Of a stretch of DNA of 64,000 bases, positions 44,058 to 53,100 are shown one piece after another; within the stretch, counting starts at the first letter, position 1, and each line of letters opens with the position of its first letter. Location of the stretch: assembly GCA_019636495.1 (NCBI GenBank), contig JAHBXL010000005.1, positions 151,830 to 215,829 on the forward strand. Reading direction: 5' to 3'. The DNA comes from Phycisphaeraceae bacterium (GTDB lineage: Bacteria > Planctomycetota > Phycisphaerae > Phycisphaerales > UBA1924). Below the pieces are notes generated by a model. That model searched no databases and had not been told where the DNA came from. It worked only from the letters and a program-made list of their open reading frames with translations. The translations under genes were made by a program, and so were the position numbers.

Positions 44058-44552
44058 ATGCTCTGCACCGACGATCGCGGCAAGCGCGTCCGGCTCATCC
44101 CCCATCGGCAACTGGGCATCATGCCCGGAATCCCCAGCCCGATTCCGCTCGAAGCGCGGGCGCGAATGTTCGGCAAGGGGATGGACATGTCGCTCACCCG
44201 CCGCTCGCTCGTGCGCCAGGGCATCGGTCTGGCGGCGGTTCTCGCGTGGTGCGCGGTATGGGTCGGCGTTTCGATCTTGCTTCTGCCGATGCTGCGTTTG
44301 CCACCGGTTGTTCACGGAACGTTGATCGTTGCTGGCGGGTTTATGGCCATGCCGCCATTCATGTGGTGGCTCATCCGATCCCATCGGCAGGAGGTCGCCC
44401 GCATGGTCGCCAGTGAGCACTACTGCGCGTCCTGCGGCTACCCGCTCCGCGAGATCGACGCCGCGCCCGACGGCTGCACCGTGTGCCCCGAGTGCGGCAG
44501 CGCGTGGCGGGTGTCTTCAACCGTCGACATCCCGGGCAGCACCAAGCCCTGA
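44058..44552 (+). CDS. Membrane protein with C-terminal zinc ribbon, paralog 1
   Basis: 164 residues from the ATG at 44058. Two hydrophobic segments (GIGLAAVLAWCAVWVGVSILLL and VVHGTLIVAGGFMAMPPFMWWLI) are followed by a zinc ribbon: ASEHYCASCGYPLREIDAAPDGCTVCPECGSAW with four Cys in the CxxC pairs. The same ribbon occurs in the next gene, so the two are tandem paralogs. Function unknown; such ribbon/TM proteins are common in Phycisphaerae. It may be co-transcribed with the toxin upstream (2-base gap). Confidence 0.8.
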   Translation: MLCTDDRGKRVRLIPHRQLGIMPGIPSPIPLEARARMFGKGMDMSLTRRSLVRQGIGLAAVLAWCAVWVGVSILLLPMLRLPPVVHGTLIVAGGFMAMPPFMWWLIRSHRQEVARMVASEHYCASCGYPLREIDAAPDGCTVCPECGSAWRVSSTVDIPGSTKP

Positions 44553-44570
44553 ACATCCGGAGGCCGCACC

Positions 44571-45047
44571 ATGTACGGACGGGATGATCGTGAACGAGCG
44601 GTCGAACTGCTTGGAAGGCGCGAACTGCTTGGTCTGCGCGAAGCCGCCTCGAGCATCCCTCCCCGCACGAGGATCAACATCCAGCATGCCGCGCGGCACG
44701 GATCGTGCATCGAGCAGGGACTGCTCGCCATTCTCCTGCTCGGGACGCTGGCCATCGGCATTCCCGGCGCGATCGCGTTCCTCTCCCCAGGAACACCCCA
44801 AGGGCCGCCCCGGGTGCTCCGGATCGCGATGGCGATTCTCCTGGCGGCGCTCTGCATTGGCCCCTTCATAGCGCTGGTGCGCAGGCGCGGCGTGAGCATG
44901 GCACGCGCGATCGCGGCACATGGCCATTGCGCAAGCTGCGGCTATCTGCTGGTGGATCTTCCCGCCGCGCCCGATGGCTGCACCGTCTGCCCCGAGTGCG
45001 GCAGCGCGTGGAGGATCACATCGAAAGGCCAAAGCCCTCCGACATAG
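44571..45047 (+). CDS. Membrane protein with C-terminal zinc ribbon, paralog 2
   Basis: 158 residues. A cytosolic lead precedes two TM segments (GLLAILLLGTLAIGIPGAIAFL and IAMAILLAALCIGPFIALV). The ribbon is HGHCASCGYLLVDLPAAPDGCTVCPECGSAWR, nearly the same as in the upstream paralog (shared AAPDGCTVCPECGSAWR). The N-terminal halves are unrelated in sequence but alike in layout. It starts 18 bases after paralog 1 and ends in a 20-base palindrome. Confidence 0.8.
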   Translation: MYGRDDRERAVELLGRRELLGLREAASSIPPRTRINIQHAARHGSCIEQGLLAILLLGTLAIGIPGAIAFLSPGTPQGPPRVLRIAMAILLAALCIGPFIALVRRRGVSMARAIAAHGHCASCGYLLVDLPAAPDGCTVCPECGSAWRITSKGQSPPT

Positions 45048-45072
45048 GTCGTATACGACCTATTCGACCTAT
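45044..45072. promoter_or_regulatory. 20-base perfect palindrome with an extra half-site
   Basis: ATAGGTCGTATACGACCTAT (45044-45063) is a perfect palindrome, followed immediately by another CGACCTAT half-site (45065-45072). It overlaps the stop of zinc-ribbon paralog 2 and ends 20 bases before the convergent Nudix stop. Position suits a terminator or a dispersed element; the sequence looks more like a protein-binding site. Confidence 0.6.
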
Positions 45073-45092
45073 GCGATTCATCGCCCCCACCA

Positions 45093-45524
45093 TCACGCCG
45101 CGGCACGCTTCCTGGCCGGAATCCCCATCAGCGCACGCTTGAGCCCCTCAAACGCCACCCGCTCTATGGCCTCGTCGAGCGCGACCCACTCGCGCTCGCG
45201 CCGGTGTTTCTCGTCCCAGTCTCGGGCGAGTTCGCGCACCAGCATCGCAAACAGCCGCACGCGGTGCACCCGCCCGCCGCGCTCGTAGTCATAAAACCCG
45301 ATCTCCCCGCCGATCTCCGCCTCCACCACCCCCGCCTCTTCATAAGCCTCCAGCACGGCCTGGTCGGCCGGCGAGTTTCCGGGGTCGATGCCGCCCTTGG
45401 GCACAATCCAGCGGCCGGAACTGTTGGTGATGAGCAGCACCTCGATGCGCCCCGCCGCGGCGACTCGATACGGCACCGCGCCCGCCTGCATGACCGCCCG
45501 ATTGTCTTCGCGCGATTTGCCCAT
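45093..45524 (-). CDS. Nudix hydrolase
   Basis: 143 residues from the ATG giving MGKSREDNRAVMQAG. The Nudix region reads IVPKGGIDPGNSPADQAVLEAYEEAGVV. The core EAYEEAG is kept, but the first Glu of the G-x5-E segment is Asn and the usual Arg is Leu, as in some diadenosine or diphosphoinositol polyphosphate-type relatives. FYDYERGGRVHRVRLFAMLV forms the next strands. It hydrolyses a nucleoside-diphosphate-linked compound; the substrate is not predictable. No close operon partner. Confidence 0.88.
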   Translation of the reverse strand: MGKSREDNRAVMQAGAVPYRVAAAGRIEVLLITNSSGRWIVPKGGIDPGNSPADQAVLEAYEEAGVVEAEIGGEIGFYDYERGGRVHRVRLFAMLVRELARDWDEKHRREREWVALDEAIERVAFEGLKRALMGIPARKRAAA

Positions 45525-45716
45525 CGACAGACTCCCTCGCGGCGTACCCGTGCCCGCCACATCCATCGATGGCCGGGACGACGTCGCCGCGGAGAACATC
45601 GTCCACCGCCGCGGCGCGGCTTCAGGTTTGCCGGGAACTTGGAGGGACGATCAGGCCGCCGCCGGGCGAGATGGGGACGGGAAAACGCGTGCGGGGCCCT
45701 CACGCGAGAGACGTTC

Positions 45717-46082
45717 TCACTGCATCGGAAGCAGTTTGAGTTCGACGCCGTCGGCCTCGCGGGCCTCGACGCGGAAGTCGGCCTGTTCGAGGCCCTTGTT
45801 CTGGATGGTCATGCGCACCGGCCCCTCGTAGTTGCGGCGGATCGCCGCGCCCGCGCCCAGCCGAGCGAAAAACACCCGGCCCGTGCGATCCTCGACCGAG
45901 GCATCGACCGTCTCGGGCCCGTGGTTGCGCAGCATCACCACGGGCTCCGCTCCCAGCACGCGCCCCTCGGCGATGCCGCCATCGGGAATGATCAGGCCCG
46001 TCGTGATGCGCGAGCCGCAGGCGGGCAGCAGCGCGGCGGAGCAAAGAAGGAGGATGGCCGGAAGCCTGTGTGCGCTGTTCAT
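45717..46082 (-). CDS. Small lipoprotein of unknown function
   Basis: 121 residues from the ATG at 46080-46082. Signal MNSAHRLPAILLLCSAALLPAC ends in a lipobox (LPAC). The mature domain is beta-rich (EPVVMLRNHGPETVDASVEDRTGRVFFARLGAGAAIRRNYEGPVRMTIQNKG), resembling a small immunoglobulin-like fold. No family recognised. It is separated from the upstream SDR gene by a hairpin. Confidence 0.75.
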   Translation of the reverse strand: MNSAHRLPAILLLCSAALLPACGSRITTGLIIPDGGIAEGRVLGAEPVVMLRNHGPETVDASVEDRTGRVFFARLGAGAAIRRNYEGPVRMTIQNKGLEQADFRVEAREADGVELKLLPMQ

Positions 46083-46119
46083 CGAGTGTTTCTCCGCATT
46101 TGTCTCGGGTGGTCCCAAC

Positions 46120-46146
46120 CCGGGGCTTCGCTGCACTCAGCCCCGG
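46120..46146. terminator. Hairpin between the SDR and lipoprotein genes
   Basis: An 8-bp stem CCGGGGCT (46120-46127) with AGCCCCGG (46139-46146) around an 11-base loop. It lies in the 71-base gap between two leftward genes. A near copy of the same hairpin, shorter loop, occurs inside anmK at 54462-54483. No T-run follows, so terminator function is a guess. Confidence 0.45.
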
Positions 46147-46153
46147 CGTCTGC

Positions 46154-46990
46154 TCAAAGCGATTGCGTCCTTCCCCCATCCACCGGCACGTTGATCCCGT
46201 TGATATACGACGCCGCGGGTGTCGCGAGGAACGCCACCGCCGCGGCGACTTCCTCCGCACGCCCCAACCTCCCCGCCGGGATGGTCGCGATCGAAGCCTT
46301 CGTCACTTCCTCGAGCGACTTGCCTTCCTTCTGCGCCCGCGCTGTGAACAACTGCTTGAGCCGATCCGTGTCCGTGAACCCCGGCAGCACGTTGTTCACC
46401 GTGATCCCAAACGGTGCGAGTTCGGTCGCCAGCGTCTTGGCCCAGTTCGCCACCGCAGCGCGGATGGTGTTGCTCACGCCCAGCCCGGGGATCGGCGCTT
46501 TCACACTCGTCGAGATGATGTTGATGATCCGCCCATACCCCGCGGCCTTCATCCCCGGCAAGAGCGCCTGCACGAGCAACTGGTTGCACAGCACGTGCGA
46601 CCGGAACGCGGCGACAAACGCCTCCGGCTGCGCCTCGGCGACCGGGCCGCCCGGCGGGCCGCCGGTGTTGTTCACGAGAATGGTGTACGGCCCCGCGGCG
46701 GACTGGTGGGCCAGTTCCGTCCGCACGGCCTCCTGCACCGCGGAAGGCTCGGCAAAGTCCGCCGCGAACCAGCGGTGCACCTGCCCACCACCCCCCGCGG
46801 CCTTGCCGCTGTGCTCCGCGACATCGCGCCGCACGGGGAGTTCGCGGCAGACCTGCTCGAGTCTTTCGGGGTTCCGCGCCACCAGCGTGACCGATGCACC
46901 GAGCGAGGCGAGTTCGATGGCCGCGGCGCGGCCGATGCCCTGCGTCGAACCACAGACCAGCGCGCGTTTGCCGATGAGGGAGATGTCCAT
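46154..46990 (-). CDS. Short-chain dehydrogenase/reductase with altered active site
   Basis: 278 residues from the ATG giving MDISLIGKRALVCG. The cofactor motif is GSTQGIGRAAAIELASLGA (TGxxxGIG) and the structural motif is NNTGGPPGG (NNAG). In place of the catalytic Tyr-x3-Lys, the protein has STSVKAPIPGLGVSNTIRAAVANWAKTLA: Asn and Arg stand where Tyr and Lys are expected. This SNTIRA form defines a known SDR subgroup, so it is not a sequencing error. The C-terminus (ASYINGINVPVDGGRTQSL) is normal for FabG-like proteins. Substrate unknown; activity may differ from classical SDRs. Confidence 0.87.
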   Translation of the reverse strand: MDISLIGKRALVCGSTQGIGRAAAIELASLGASVTLVARNPERLEQVCRELPVRRDVAEHSGKAAGGGGQVHRWFAADFAEPSAVQEAVRTELAHQSAAGPYTILVNNTGGPPGGPVAEAQPEAFVAAFRSHVLCNQLLVQALLPGMKAAGYGRIINIISTSVKAPIPGLGVSNTIRAAVANWAKTLATELAPFGITVNNVLPGFTDTDRLKQLFTARAQKEGKSLEEVTKASIATIPAGRLGRAEEVAAAVAFLATPAASYINGINVPVDGGRTQSL

Positions 46991-47080
46991 GGGGCAGGAT
47001 AGGAGGAAGACCAACTGCCAGGGATCGAAGCGTCCGCCCGCAATCCTCGATCACTGGCTGCGGCGTTGCCCTTCCGCGAC

Positions 47081-47725
47081 ATGACAGAGCACCAGTTGCG
47101 GACCGGACCCGTTACCATCCCGCCCGTGGGTTCTCAGCCGCACAGTCCTGGGGATGCGACAATGCTCATGGCGCAGGCCGCCGCGGGCGATCGTGCCGCG
47201 GCCGATGCGTTGCTGCCGCTGGTCTACGAGCAGTTGCGCAGGGCCGCTCAAATGGCGATGGCCGGCGAGCGCAGCGATCACACACTGAGCGCGACGGCTC
47301 TCGTGCACGAGGCGTACCTGAAACTGGCGGGCCCCAGGAAGGTGCCATGGACTGGAAGGGCACACTTTTACGCCGCGGCCGCGGAAGCGATGCGCCGCGT
47401 GCTGCTGGATCATGCCAAGGCGCGGGGGAGGGAAAAACGCGGCGGCGAAGACGGGAGGGCGGCCCGGCGCATTGCGTTTGCATCGGTCGGCGAACTGGCC
47501 GCGGCGGAATCCGAGGAAATCGTGGCGTTCGATGGGGCGCTTTGTCGCTTGGAGGCTGAGTCGGCGGACGCGGCCCGGGTGATCCGGCTGCGGTTCTATG
47601 CCGGACTCAGCGTGGAGCAGACCGCGCAGGCGATGGATGTGTCGGAGCGGACGGTGAACCGGCTCTGGACGTTTGCCCGGGCGTGGCTGCACCGGGCGGT
47701 ACGAGATGACGAATCGAGGGAATGA
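47081..47725 (+). CDS. ECF-type RNA polymerase sigma factor (TIGR02999 family)
   Basis: 214 residues from the ATG at 47081 (a TTG at 47066 is upstream). Region 2 is seen in ADALLPLVYEQLRRAAQMAMAGERSDHTLSATALVHEAYLKL and the downstream HFYAAAAEAMRRVLLDHAKARGREKRGG. Region 4 is VIRLRFYAGLSVEQTAQAMDVSERTVNRLWTFARAWLHRAV, the -35-binding helix-turn-helix. This group is expanded in planctomycetes and is typically paired with a Ser/Thr kinase, as here, where the kinase gene begins 3 bases after its stop. No anti-sigma gene is near. Confidence 0.93.
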   Translation: MTEHQLRTGPVTIPPVGSQPHSPGDATMLMAQAAAGDRAAADALLPLVYEQLRRAAQMAMAGERSDHTLSATALVHEAYLKLAGPRKVPWTGRAHFYAAAAEAMRRVLLDHAKARGREKRGGEDGRAARRIAFASVGELAAAESEEIVAFDGALCRLEAESADAARVIRLRFYAGLSVEQTAQAMDVSERTVNRLWTFARAWLHRAVRDDESRE

Positions 47726-47728
47726 GTC

Positions 47729-50674
47729 ATGGCTTCTTCCGAGCGCGTCCAGAACCTCTTCGCGGGAGCGAGCGAACTCGCACCGGACCGGCGGGCGGCG
47801 TATCTGGACGAGGCATGTGGCGGCGATGACGCGCTTCGCGCGAAGGTGGAGACGCTCCTGCGCTCGCACGACGAGGCGAGCAGGTTCCTGAGTTCGCCGA
47901 CTGGAGAGGCGCCGACGCTTTCAGTAGTCTCGGCAGCGGCGACCGCGGCCGCGCCGGTCGGCGAACACGCGGGCATGCGGATCGGGCCGTACAAACTGCT
48001 GCAGATGATCGGCGAGGGCGGCTTCGGGTCGGTGTTCATGGCCGAGCAGGAGCGGCCGGTCATCCGCAAGGTCGCGCTGAAGATCATCAAACTCGGGATG
48101 GACACCAGGGCGGTCATCGCGCGATTCGAGGCCGAGCGGCAGGCTTTGGCGATGATGGACCACCCCAACATCGCCAAGGTGCTCGACGCGGGCGCGACGG
48201 AGACGGGCCGGCCCTACTTCGTGATGGAGTTGTGCAAGGGCGAGGCGATCGTTGAGTTCTGCGACCGGAACAACCTGAGCATCGCCGAACGGCTCGATCT
48301 GTTCGCGCAGGTCTGTGCGGCGGTGCAGCACGCGCACAACAAGGGGATCATCCACCGGGACATCAAGCCCAGTAACGTGCTGGTGAGCATGCAGGACGGC
48401 CGCCCGCATGCCAAGGTGATCGATTTCGGCATCGCCAAGGCGACGGCGAGCAGGCTGACCGAGAAAACGCTCTTCACCGAGCACCGGGCCCTGATCGGCA
48501 CACCCGAGTACATGAGCCCGGAGCAGGCCGAAGGCTCGCTGGACATCGACACGCGGACGGATGTGTACTCGCTGGGCGTGCTGCTGTACGAACTTCTCAC
48601 CGGCACCACGCCCTTCAGCAGCAAGGAACTGCGCTCCGCCGCGTATGCCGAAATCCAGCGGATCATCCGCGAGGTGGAGCCGCCCAGGCCCAGCACCCGG
48701 CTCAGCGCCAACACCGACACGCTGCCGAGCGTCGCCGCGAACCGCCACACCGAGCCCAAGAGGCTCGGCACGATCGTCCGAGGGGAGTTGGACTGGATCG
48801 TGATGAAGGCGCTCGAGAAGGACCGCCAGCGCCGCTATGAGACGACCAACGCCCTCGCCATGGACATCCGGCGCTACCTCGCCGGCGAGACGGTGCTGGC
48901 CGCGCCGCCGAGCCGCTCGTACCGCGTCCGGAAGTTTGTCCGGAGGAACAAGGGCGCGGTGACGGCGGCGGTGGTGGTTGCCGCGGCCCTGGTCCTGGGA
49001 ATGGCGGGAACATCCCTGGCGTTGAAGCGGGCCCTCGACGCCGAGTCTGGGCTGAGCGAGCAACTTGCAAAGACGGAACGAGCCCAGCAGGCCGAAAAAG
49101 AACGCGCCGACCAGTTGAAGCGGGTCAGCGACTTCCAGGCACGCATGCTGGGCCGCATCAACACCACGACCGCGGGCGAGAGCCTGATGCAGGATGTCCG
49201 CGAGCGGTTCGCGGCCGTGCTGGAGAAGGCCGGCGTGCCCGAGGCCGAGCGGGCGGCCCAGGCCCGGGCTCTGGGCGACCTGCTCGCTCGCATCAACGCG
49301 ACGGACACCGCCGCGGCGATGATCGACCGCACAATCCTCAGGCCCGCGATCAGGGCCATCGACGAGCAGTTCAAGGACGACCCCAGGACCGATGCGAGCC
49401 TGCGGCAGTCGCTGGCGACCCTGTACCTGTCGATCGGTCTGTACGAGGCCGCGCTCCCGCTGCAGGAGTCGGCGCTGGCCACGCGCAGGCGCGTGCTGGG
49501 CGAGGAGCACACCGACACGCTCGCCTCGGTCGGCAATATGGGAACCTTGCTCGCCTCCCAGGGGAGACTCGAGCAGGCCGAGCCGTATGTGCGCGAGGTC
49601 CTGGAGAAGAGCCGCGGCGTGCTCGGGGAGGACCACCCGCAGACGCTCGCCGCTCTCGACAACATGGGGAACCTGCTGCGGGACCAGGGAAAACTGGCCG
49701 AGTCCGAGCCGTACCAGCGCGAAGCCCTCGACAAGTCCCGAAGGCTGATGGGAGAGGAACACCAGAGCACGCTCCGCGCTCTGAACAAACTGGCCTTGCT
49801 GCTCATGGCACAGGGCAAACCGGCTGAGGCCGAGCCATACCTTCGCGAACTGCTGGAGAAGTGCCGCCGAGTGCTGGGCGAGGAACACTGGGGCACGCTC
49901 ACCGCGCTCAACAACATGGGGGTCCTGCTGCACGGTCAGGGCAAGTTCGAGCAGGCCGAGCCGTTCTGGCGCGAGACGATGGAGAGGCGTCGGCGCGTGC
50001 TCGGGGAGGATCATCCCGACACACTCAGCGCCATCCACAACATGGGCATCCTGCTCCTGGCCCGGGGAAAACTCGCCGAGGCTGAGCCGTTCCTTCGCGA
50101 AGGGCTTGAGAAGCACCGCCGTGTGCTCGGGGCCGATCACCCGAGCACGCTTACCTCCATCGGCAGCATGGCCGGTCTGCTGCATGCTCAAGACAAGCCC
50201 GAAGAGGCCGAGCCCTACTGGCGCGAGGCGATGGAGGGCTCCCGCCGTGTCCTGGGAGCAGATCACCCGCACACGCTCGTCTATATCAGCAACACGGGTT
50301 CTGTGCTCCTGCAACGAGGCAGACCACGGGACGCGCTCGATCTGCTCGCGCCCGTCGAGGCGGCATCGCGCAGAGCGTTCTCCGACGGTCACCCCCTCCA
50401 CCTGGCTGCCTATCTGACCGCGCTTGGCGGCGCGCGGGCCGCGCTTGGACACAATGCCGACGCTCTTTCGCTCGCCGAGTCGAACCTCCTGGAGGCCCAC
50501 CCGATCTTCGTTCGGACTCAAGGAAGCGGGCACAAGGACACGCGCACATGCGTGAGGAGACTGGTTGATCTCTACACCGCCTGGCACGCCGCGGACCCCG
50601 GCAAGGGCTACGACGCCAAGGCCAAGGAGTGGGAGGAAAGGCTCGAACTGCCGGCAGCGAAGGACGAGGAGTGA
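47729..50674 (+). CDS. Membrane Ser/Thr protein kinase with kinesin-light-chain TPRs
   Basis: 981 residues. Kinase domain (about 85-370): Gly loop [17 protein letters not shown], catalytic HRDIKPSN (209-216), DFG in [10 protein letters not shown], and APE-like [13 protein letters not shown]. All catalytic residues are present, so it should be active. A TM segment ([23 protein letters not shown]) is at about 410-432. The extracytoplasmic part has a coiled coil, then about eight 42-residue TPRs of the form [12 protein letters not shown]...NMGxLLxxQGKLxEAEP (about 565-870). The repeats probably sense a ligand. Directly downstream of the sigma-factor gene; the kinase likely controls it. Confidence 0.95.
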   Translation: MASSERVQNLFAGASELAPDRRAAYLDEACGGDDALRAKVETLLRSHDEASRFLSSPTGEAPTLSVVSAAATAAAPVGEHAGMRIGPYKLLQMIGEGGFGSVFMAEQERPVIRKVALKIIKLGMDTRAVIARFEAERQALAMMDHPNIAKVLDAGATETGRPYFVMELCKGEAIVEFCDRNNLSIAERLDLFAQVCAAVQHAHNKGIIHRDIKPSNVLVSMQDGRPHAKVIDFGIAKATASRLTEKTLFTEHRALIGTPEYMSPEQAEGSLDIDTRTDVYSLGVLLYELLTGTTPFSSKELRSAAYAEIQRIIREVEPPRPSTRLSANTDTLPSVAANRHTEPKRLGTIVRGELDWIVMKALEKDRQRRYETTNALAMDIRRYLAGETVLAAPPSRSYRVRKFVRRNKGAVTAAVVVAAALVLGMAGTSLALKRALDAESGLSEQLAKTERAQQAEKERADQLKRVSDFQARMLGRINTTTAGESLMQDVRERFAAVLEKAGVPEAERAAQARALGDLLARINATDTAAAMIDRTILRPAIRAIDEQFKDDPRTDASLRQSLATLYLSIGLYEAALPLQESALATRRRVLGEEHTDTLASVGNMGTLLASQGRLEQAEPYVREVLEKSRGVLGEDHPQTLAALDNMGNLLRDQGKLAESEPYQREALDKSRRLMGEEHQSTLRALNKLALLLMAQGKPAEAEPYLRELLEKCRRVLGEEHWGTLTALNNMGVLLHGQGKFEQAEPFWRETMERRRRVLGEDHPDTLSAIHNMGILLLARGKLAEAEPFLREGLEKHRRVLGADHPSTLTSIGSMAGLLHAQDKPEEAEPYWREAMEGSRRVLGADHPHTLVYISNTGSVLLQRGRPRDALDLLAPVEAASRRAFSDGHPLHLAAYLTALGGARAALGHNADALSLAESNLLEAHPIFVRTQGSGHKDTRTCVRRLVDLYTAWHAADPGKGYDAKAKEWEERLELPAAKDEE

Positions 50675-50767
50675 TCGCCGGAAGAGCCGCCTGCTGTTTC
50701 AAGGCCATGACTGTCTCGGGGGGATGTGGACGACCGATTCGCGGCGGCCCACCCCTACCATGCAGGC

Positions 50768-51718
50768 ATGGCCGAGAACCCGATCTATCACAGCGACAAG
50801 CAGACCTACGGCACATACCTGAAGATCAACGAACTGCTGGGCCTGCAGCGGCCGCGGACGGGGCACCACGACGAGTTGCTGTTCATCATCAGCCACCAGG
50901 TCTATGAACTGTGGTTCAAGCAGATGATGCACGAGTTGGAGGAGGTGTGCGGGCACCTCGATGCCGACCGCCCTCTGCGGGCAGCGCAACTCTTTGAGCG
51001 CATCCACAAGATCCAGCACCTGCTGATTGAGCAGATCCCGATGCTCGAGACGATGTTCAGCGTCGAGTTCGCACGCTTTCGCGACTCGCTGCGTCCGGCG
51101 AGCGGGTTCCAGAGCGTGCAGTTCCGCAAGATCGAGTTCTTCTGCGGGAACAAGAACCCGAAGATGCTCGCGCTGGTGGGCGAAGATGAAGAAGCCAAGC
51201 GCGAGATGGCAACCTTCCTCGACAAGTCCACACCCTACGACCACTTCATCCGGCACCTGGCGCGCGAGGACAACGGGATCTTCAAGATCCCGCGCGAGGC
51301 GCTCGCCCGCGACACCACCCAGCCCCACGAGCCCGATGAAAGACTTGTGGATTCACTCGAGATCCTGTACCGCGCCCAGCACGAAGGCTCCCAAGCCGGC
51401 AAGAAGAATGCCGGCGAGCGCTACTACGCGCAAATGCGCATCGCCGAGCACTTACTTGAGTTCGATGAGAAGTTCGCCATCTGGCGCTTCCACCACGTCA
51501 AGATGGTCGAGCGCATGATCGGCGGAGGCATGGGCACCGGCGGGTCATCCGGCGCGAAGTACCTTGCCTCCACGCTCGCACGCCCCTTCTGGCCCGACCT
51601 CTGGAGCGTCCGCAACCGCTTGGGCGGCGGCTACGGCGGCGCACCAGCGGCCAGCCCCGCCGCGGCGGCTACTCCCGAAAAGCCCGCTGGCGGCGGTGGA
51701 TGTCCGTACGCGGGGTGA
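50768..51718 (+). CDS. kynA: Tryptophan 2,3-dioxygenase
   Basis: 316 residues from the ATG giving MAENPIYHSDKQTYGTYLKINELLGLQ (a GTG at 50726 would add 14). It is a heme enzyme opening the indole ring of tryptophan to N-formylkynurenine. HDELLFIISHQVYELWFKQMMHELEEV, ASGFQSVQFRKIEFFCGNKNPKML and the C-terminal FHHVKMVERMIGGGMGTGGSSGAKYLAST are the TDO signatures; the second contains the substrate-binding residues and the last the heme-ligand His. The C-terminus has a 30-residue Gly/Pro/Ala tail ending GGGGCPYAG. No other kynurenine pathway gene adjoins it. Confidence 0.95.
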   Translation: MAENPIYHSDKQTYGTYLKINELLGLQRPRTGHHDELLFIISHQVYELWFKQMMHELEEVCGHLDADRPLRAAQLFERIHKIQHLLIEQIPMLETMFSVEFARFRDSLRPASGFQSVQFRKIEFFCGNKNPKMLALVGEDEEAKREMATFLDKSTPYDHFIRHLAREDNGIFKIPREALARDTTQPHEPDERLVDSLEILYRAQHEGSQAGKKNAGERYYAQMRIAEHLLEFDEKFAIWRFHHVKMVERMIGGGMGTGGSSGAKYLASTLARPFWPDLWSVRNRLGGGYGGAPAASPAAAATPEKPAGGGGCPYAG

Positions 51719-51833
51719 GAGTCGCGGCGAGTCCGCCCCCAAGCCCGGCTCATTCAGCCAAGCGGGGGCCGAGTATCGCGCGATGGCGAGATATCCAAAC
51801 ACATACCGATTGTTTGGCCGATTTCTGCCAAAA

Positions 51834-51889
51834 TGATCGATAGAATCTCTTTCTATCGATCACATATTGCCGATTGCTGATCGATAGGA
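51834..51889 (+). promoter_or_regulatory. Operator-like inverted repeat upstream of fic
   Basis: Perfect 12-bp arms TGATCGATAGAA (51834-51845) and TTCTATCGATCA (51851-51862) flank the spacer TCTCT. A third half-site, TGATCGATAGGA (51878-51889), has 11 of 12 matches. The fic ATG follows 20 bases later. The region is AT-rich. It is well placed to bind a dimeric winged-helix regulator, perhaps the C-terminal wHTH of the Fic protein itself. Confidence 0.75.
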
Positions 51890-51908
51890 CTAGCCTGCAT
51901 CGATCATC

Positions 51909-53099
51909 ATGGTCTGGAACTGGCAACAACCCGACTGGCCGCGATTCACTTGGGAAGCCTCGCGACTCGAGCAAGCCGATCGGCGATTCACCCTCGCCGG
52001 AGGGGTCTTCCTCGGAACGATCAAGCATCTGAACCCCGAATCGCGGCAACTCCTCACGGTCGAATCGATGACCGATGAGGCCGTCACGACCTCGAAGATC
52101 GAGGGCGAGATCCTCGACCGCGAGAGTGTGCAGTCGTCCATCCGCCGCGAACTGAAGCTCGGCGGCGACGATCGTCGGGTCAAGGTCAAACCCGCCGAGC
52201 GCGGCATCGGCGAGGTGATGACCAGCCTCTTTCGCTCGTTCGCCGCGCCCCTCGAGCACGCCACGCTCTTTGCGTGGCACGACATGATGATGCAGGGCCG
52301 TCGCGATCTTCGCGACATCGGCCGATACCGCACCCACGCAGACCCGATGCAGATCGTCTCGGGCCGACTCGACGAGCCGACCGTTCACTTCGAGGCCCCG
52401 CCCTCCGCGCGCGTGCCGTCCGAGATGGCTCGTTTCATCGACTGGTTCAACCGCACCGGACCCGGGGGCGATGAGCCCCTGCCCATGCTCGCTCGCGCCG
52501 GAGTATCGCATATCTACTTTGAGAGCATCCACCCCTTCGAAGATGGCAACGGCCGAATCGGCCGCGCACTCGTGGAGAAGTCCCTCGCACAGAGCCTCGG
52601 TCAACCCACGCTCACCGCGCTCGCGGCGACAATCCTCATCCGCCAGAAGGCCTACTACCGCGCGCTGGAGGCAGCCAACCGGTCGTGCGAGATCAACGGC
52701 TGGCTCACATGGTTCGCGGGCATCTGCCTCGAGGCCCAGCAGCGGACCGCCGTGCAGGTCGAGTTCCTCATCGACAAGGCCCGGCTGCTCGATCGACTCC
52801 GTGGGAGACTCAACAGCCGCCAAGAGATGGCACTGCTGCGAATGCTCGATGAAGGGCCCGCGGGATTCAAGGGAGGCCTGAGCGCGGGCAACTACATCAG
52901 CATCACCAAGGCCGCGCCCGCCACCGCGACCCGCGACCTCGGCGAACTCGTCGAGATCGGAGCCCTGCAGCGCACCGGCGAGCGGCGACACACACGCTAC
53001 CACCTCACCATTCCCCTCCGCACCGTGCCGACCTTCACTATCGATGCTGAAGGCAATGTCATCGAAACCCCTACGAAGCGAGCTGAAGAGGAATACTGA
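51909..53099 (+). CDS. Fic family AMP-transferase with C-terminal winged helix
   Basis: 396 residues. The Fic motif HPFEDGNGRIGR starts at His208 and is canonical, so AMPylation activity is expected. An N-terminal inhibitory helix of the class II type, TSKIEGE (Thr61 to Gly66), fits [S/T]xxxE[G/N], so the enzyme is self-inhibited. A DUF4172-like N-terminal domain precedes it. The C-terminal part (RQEMALLRMLDEGP...ISITKAAPATATRDLGELVEIGALQRTGERRHTRYHL) is a winged helix. It stands alone, not with a separate antitoxin. The following gene begins one base after its stop. The AT-rich leader and lower GC suggest horizontal acquisition. Confidence 0.93.
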   Translation: MVWNWQQPDWPRFTWEASRLEQADRRFTLAGGVFLGTIKHLNPESRQLLTVESMTDEAVTTSKIEGEILDRESVQSSIRRELKLGGDDRRVKVKPAERGIGEVMTSLFRSFAAPLEHATLFAWHDMMMQGRRDLRDIGRYRTHADPMQIVSGRLDEPTVHFEAPPSARVPSEMARFIDWFNRTGPGGDEPLPMLARAGVSHIYFESIHPFEDGNGRIGRALVEKSLAQSLGQPTLTALAATILIRQKAYYRALEAANRSCEINGWLTWFAGICLEAQQRTAVQVEFLIDKARLLDRLRGRLNSRQEMALLRMLDEGPAGFKGGLSAGNYISITKAAPATATRDLGELVEIGALQRTGERRHTRYHLTIPLRTVPTFTIDAEGNVIETPTKRAEEEY

Positions 53100-53100
53100 C

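Noticed and set aside
47921..50587. Leftward frame (888 codons) antisense to the kinase
   Set aside because: The plus-strand kinase has all catalytic motifs and TPRs; the antisense frame has no domain and mirrors the repeats.
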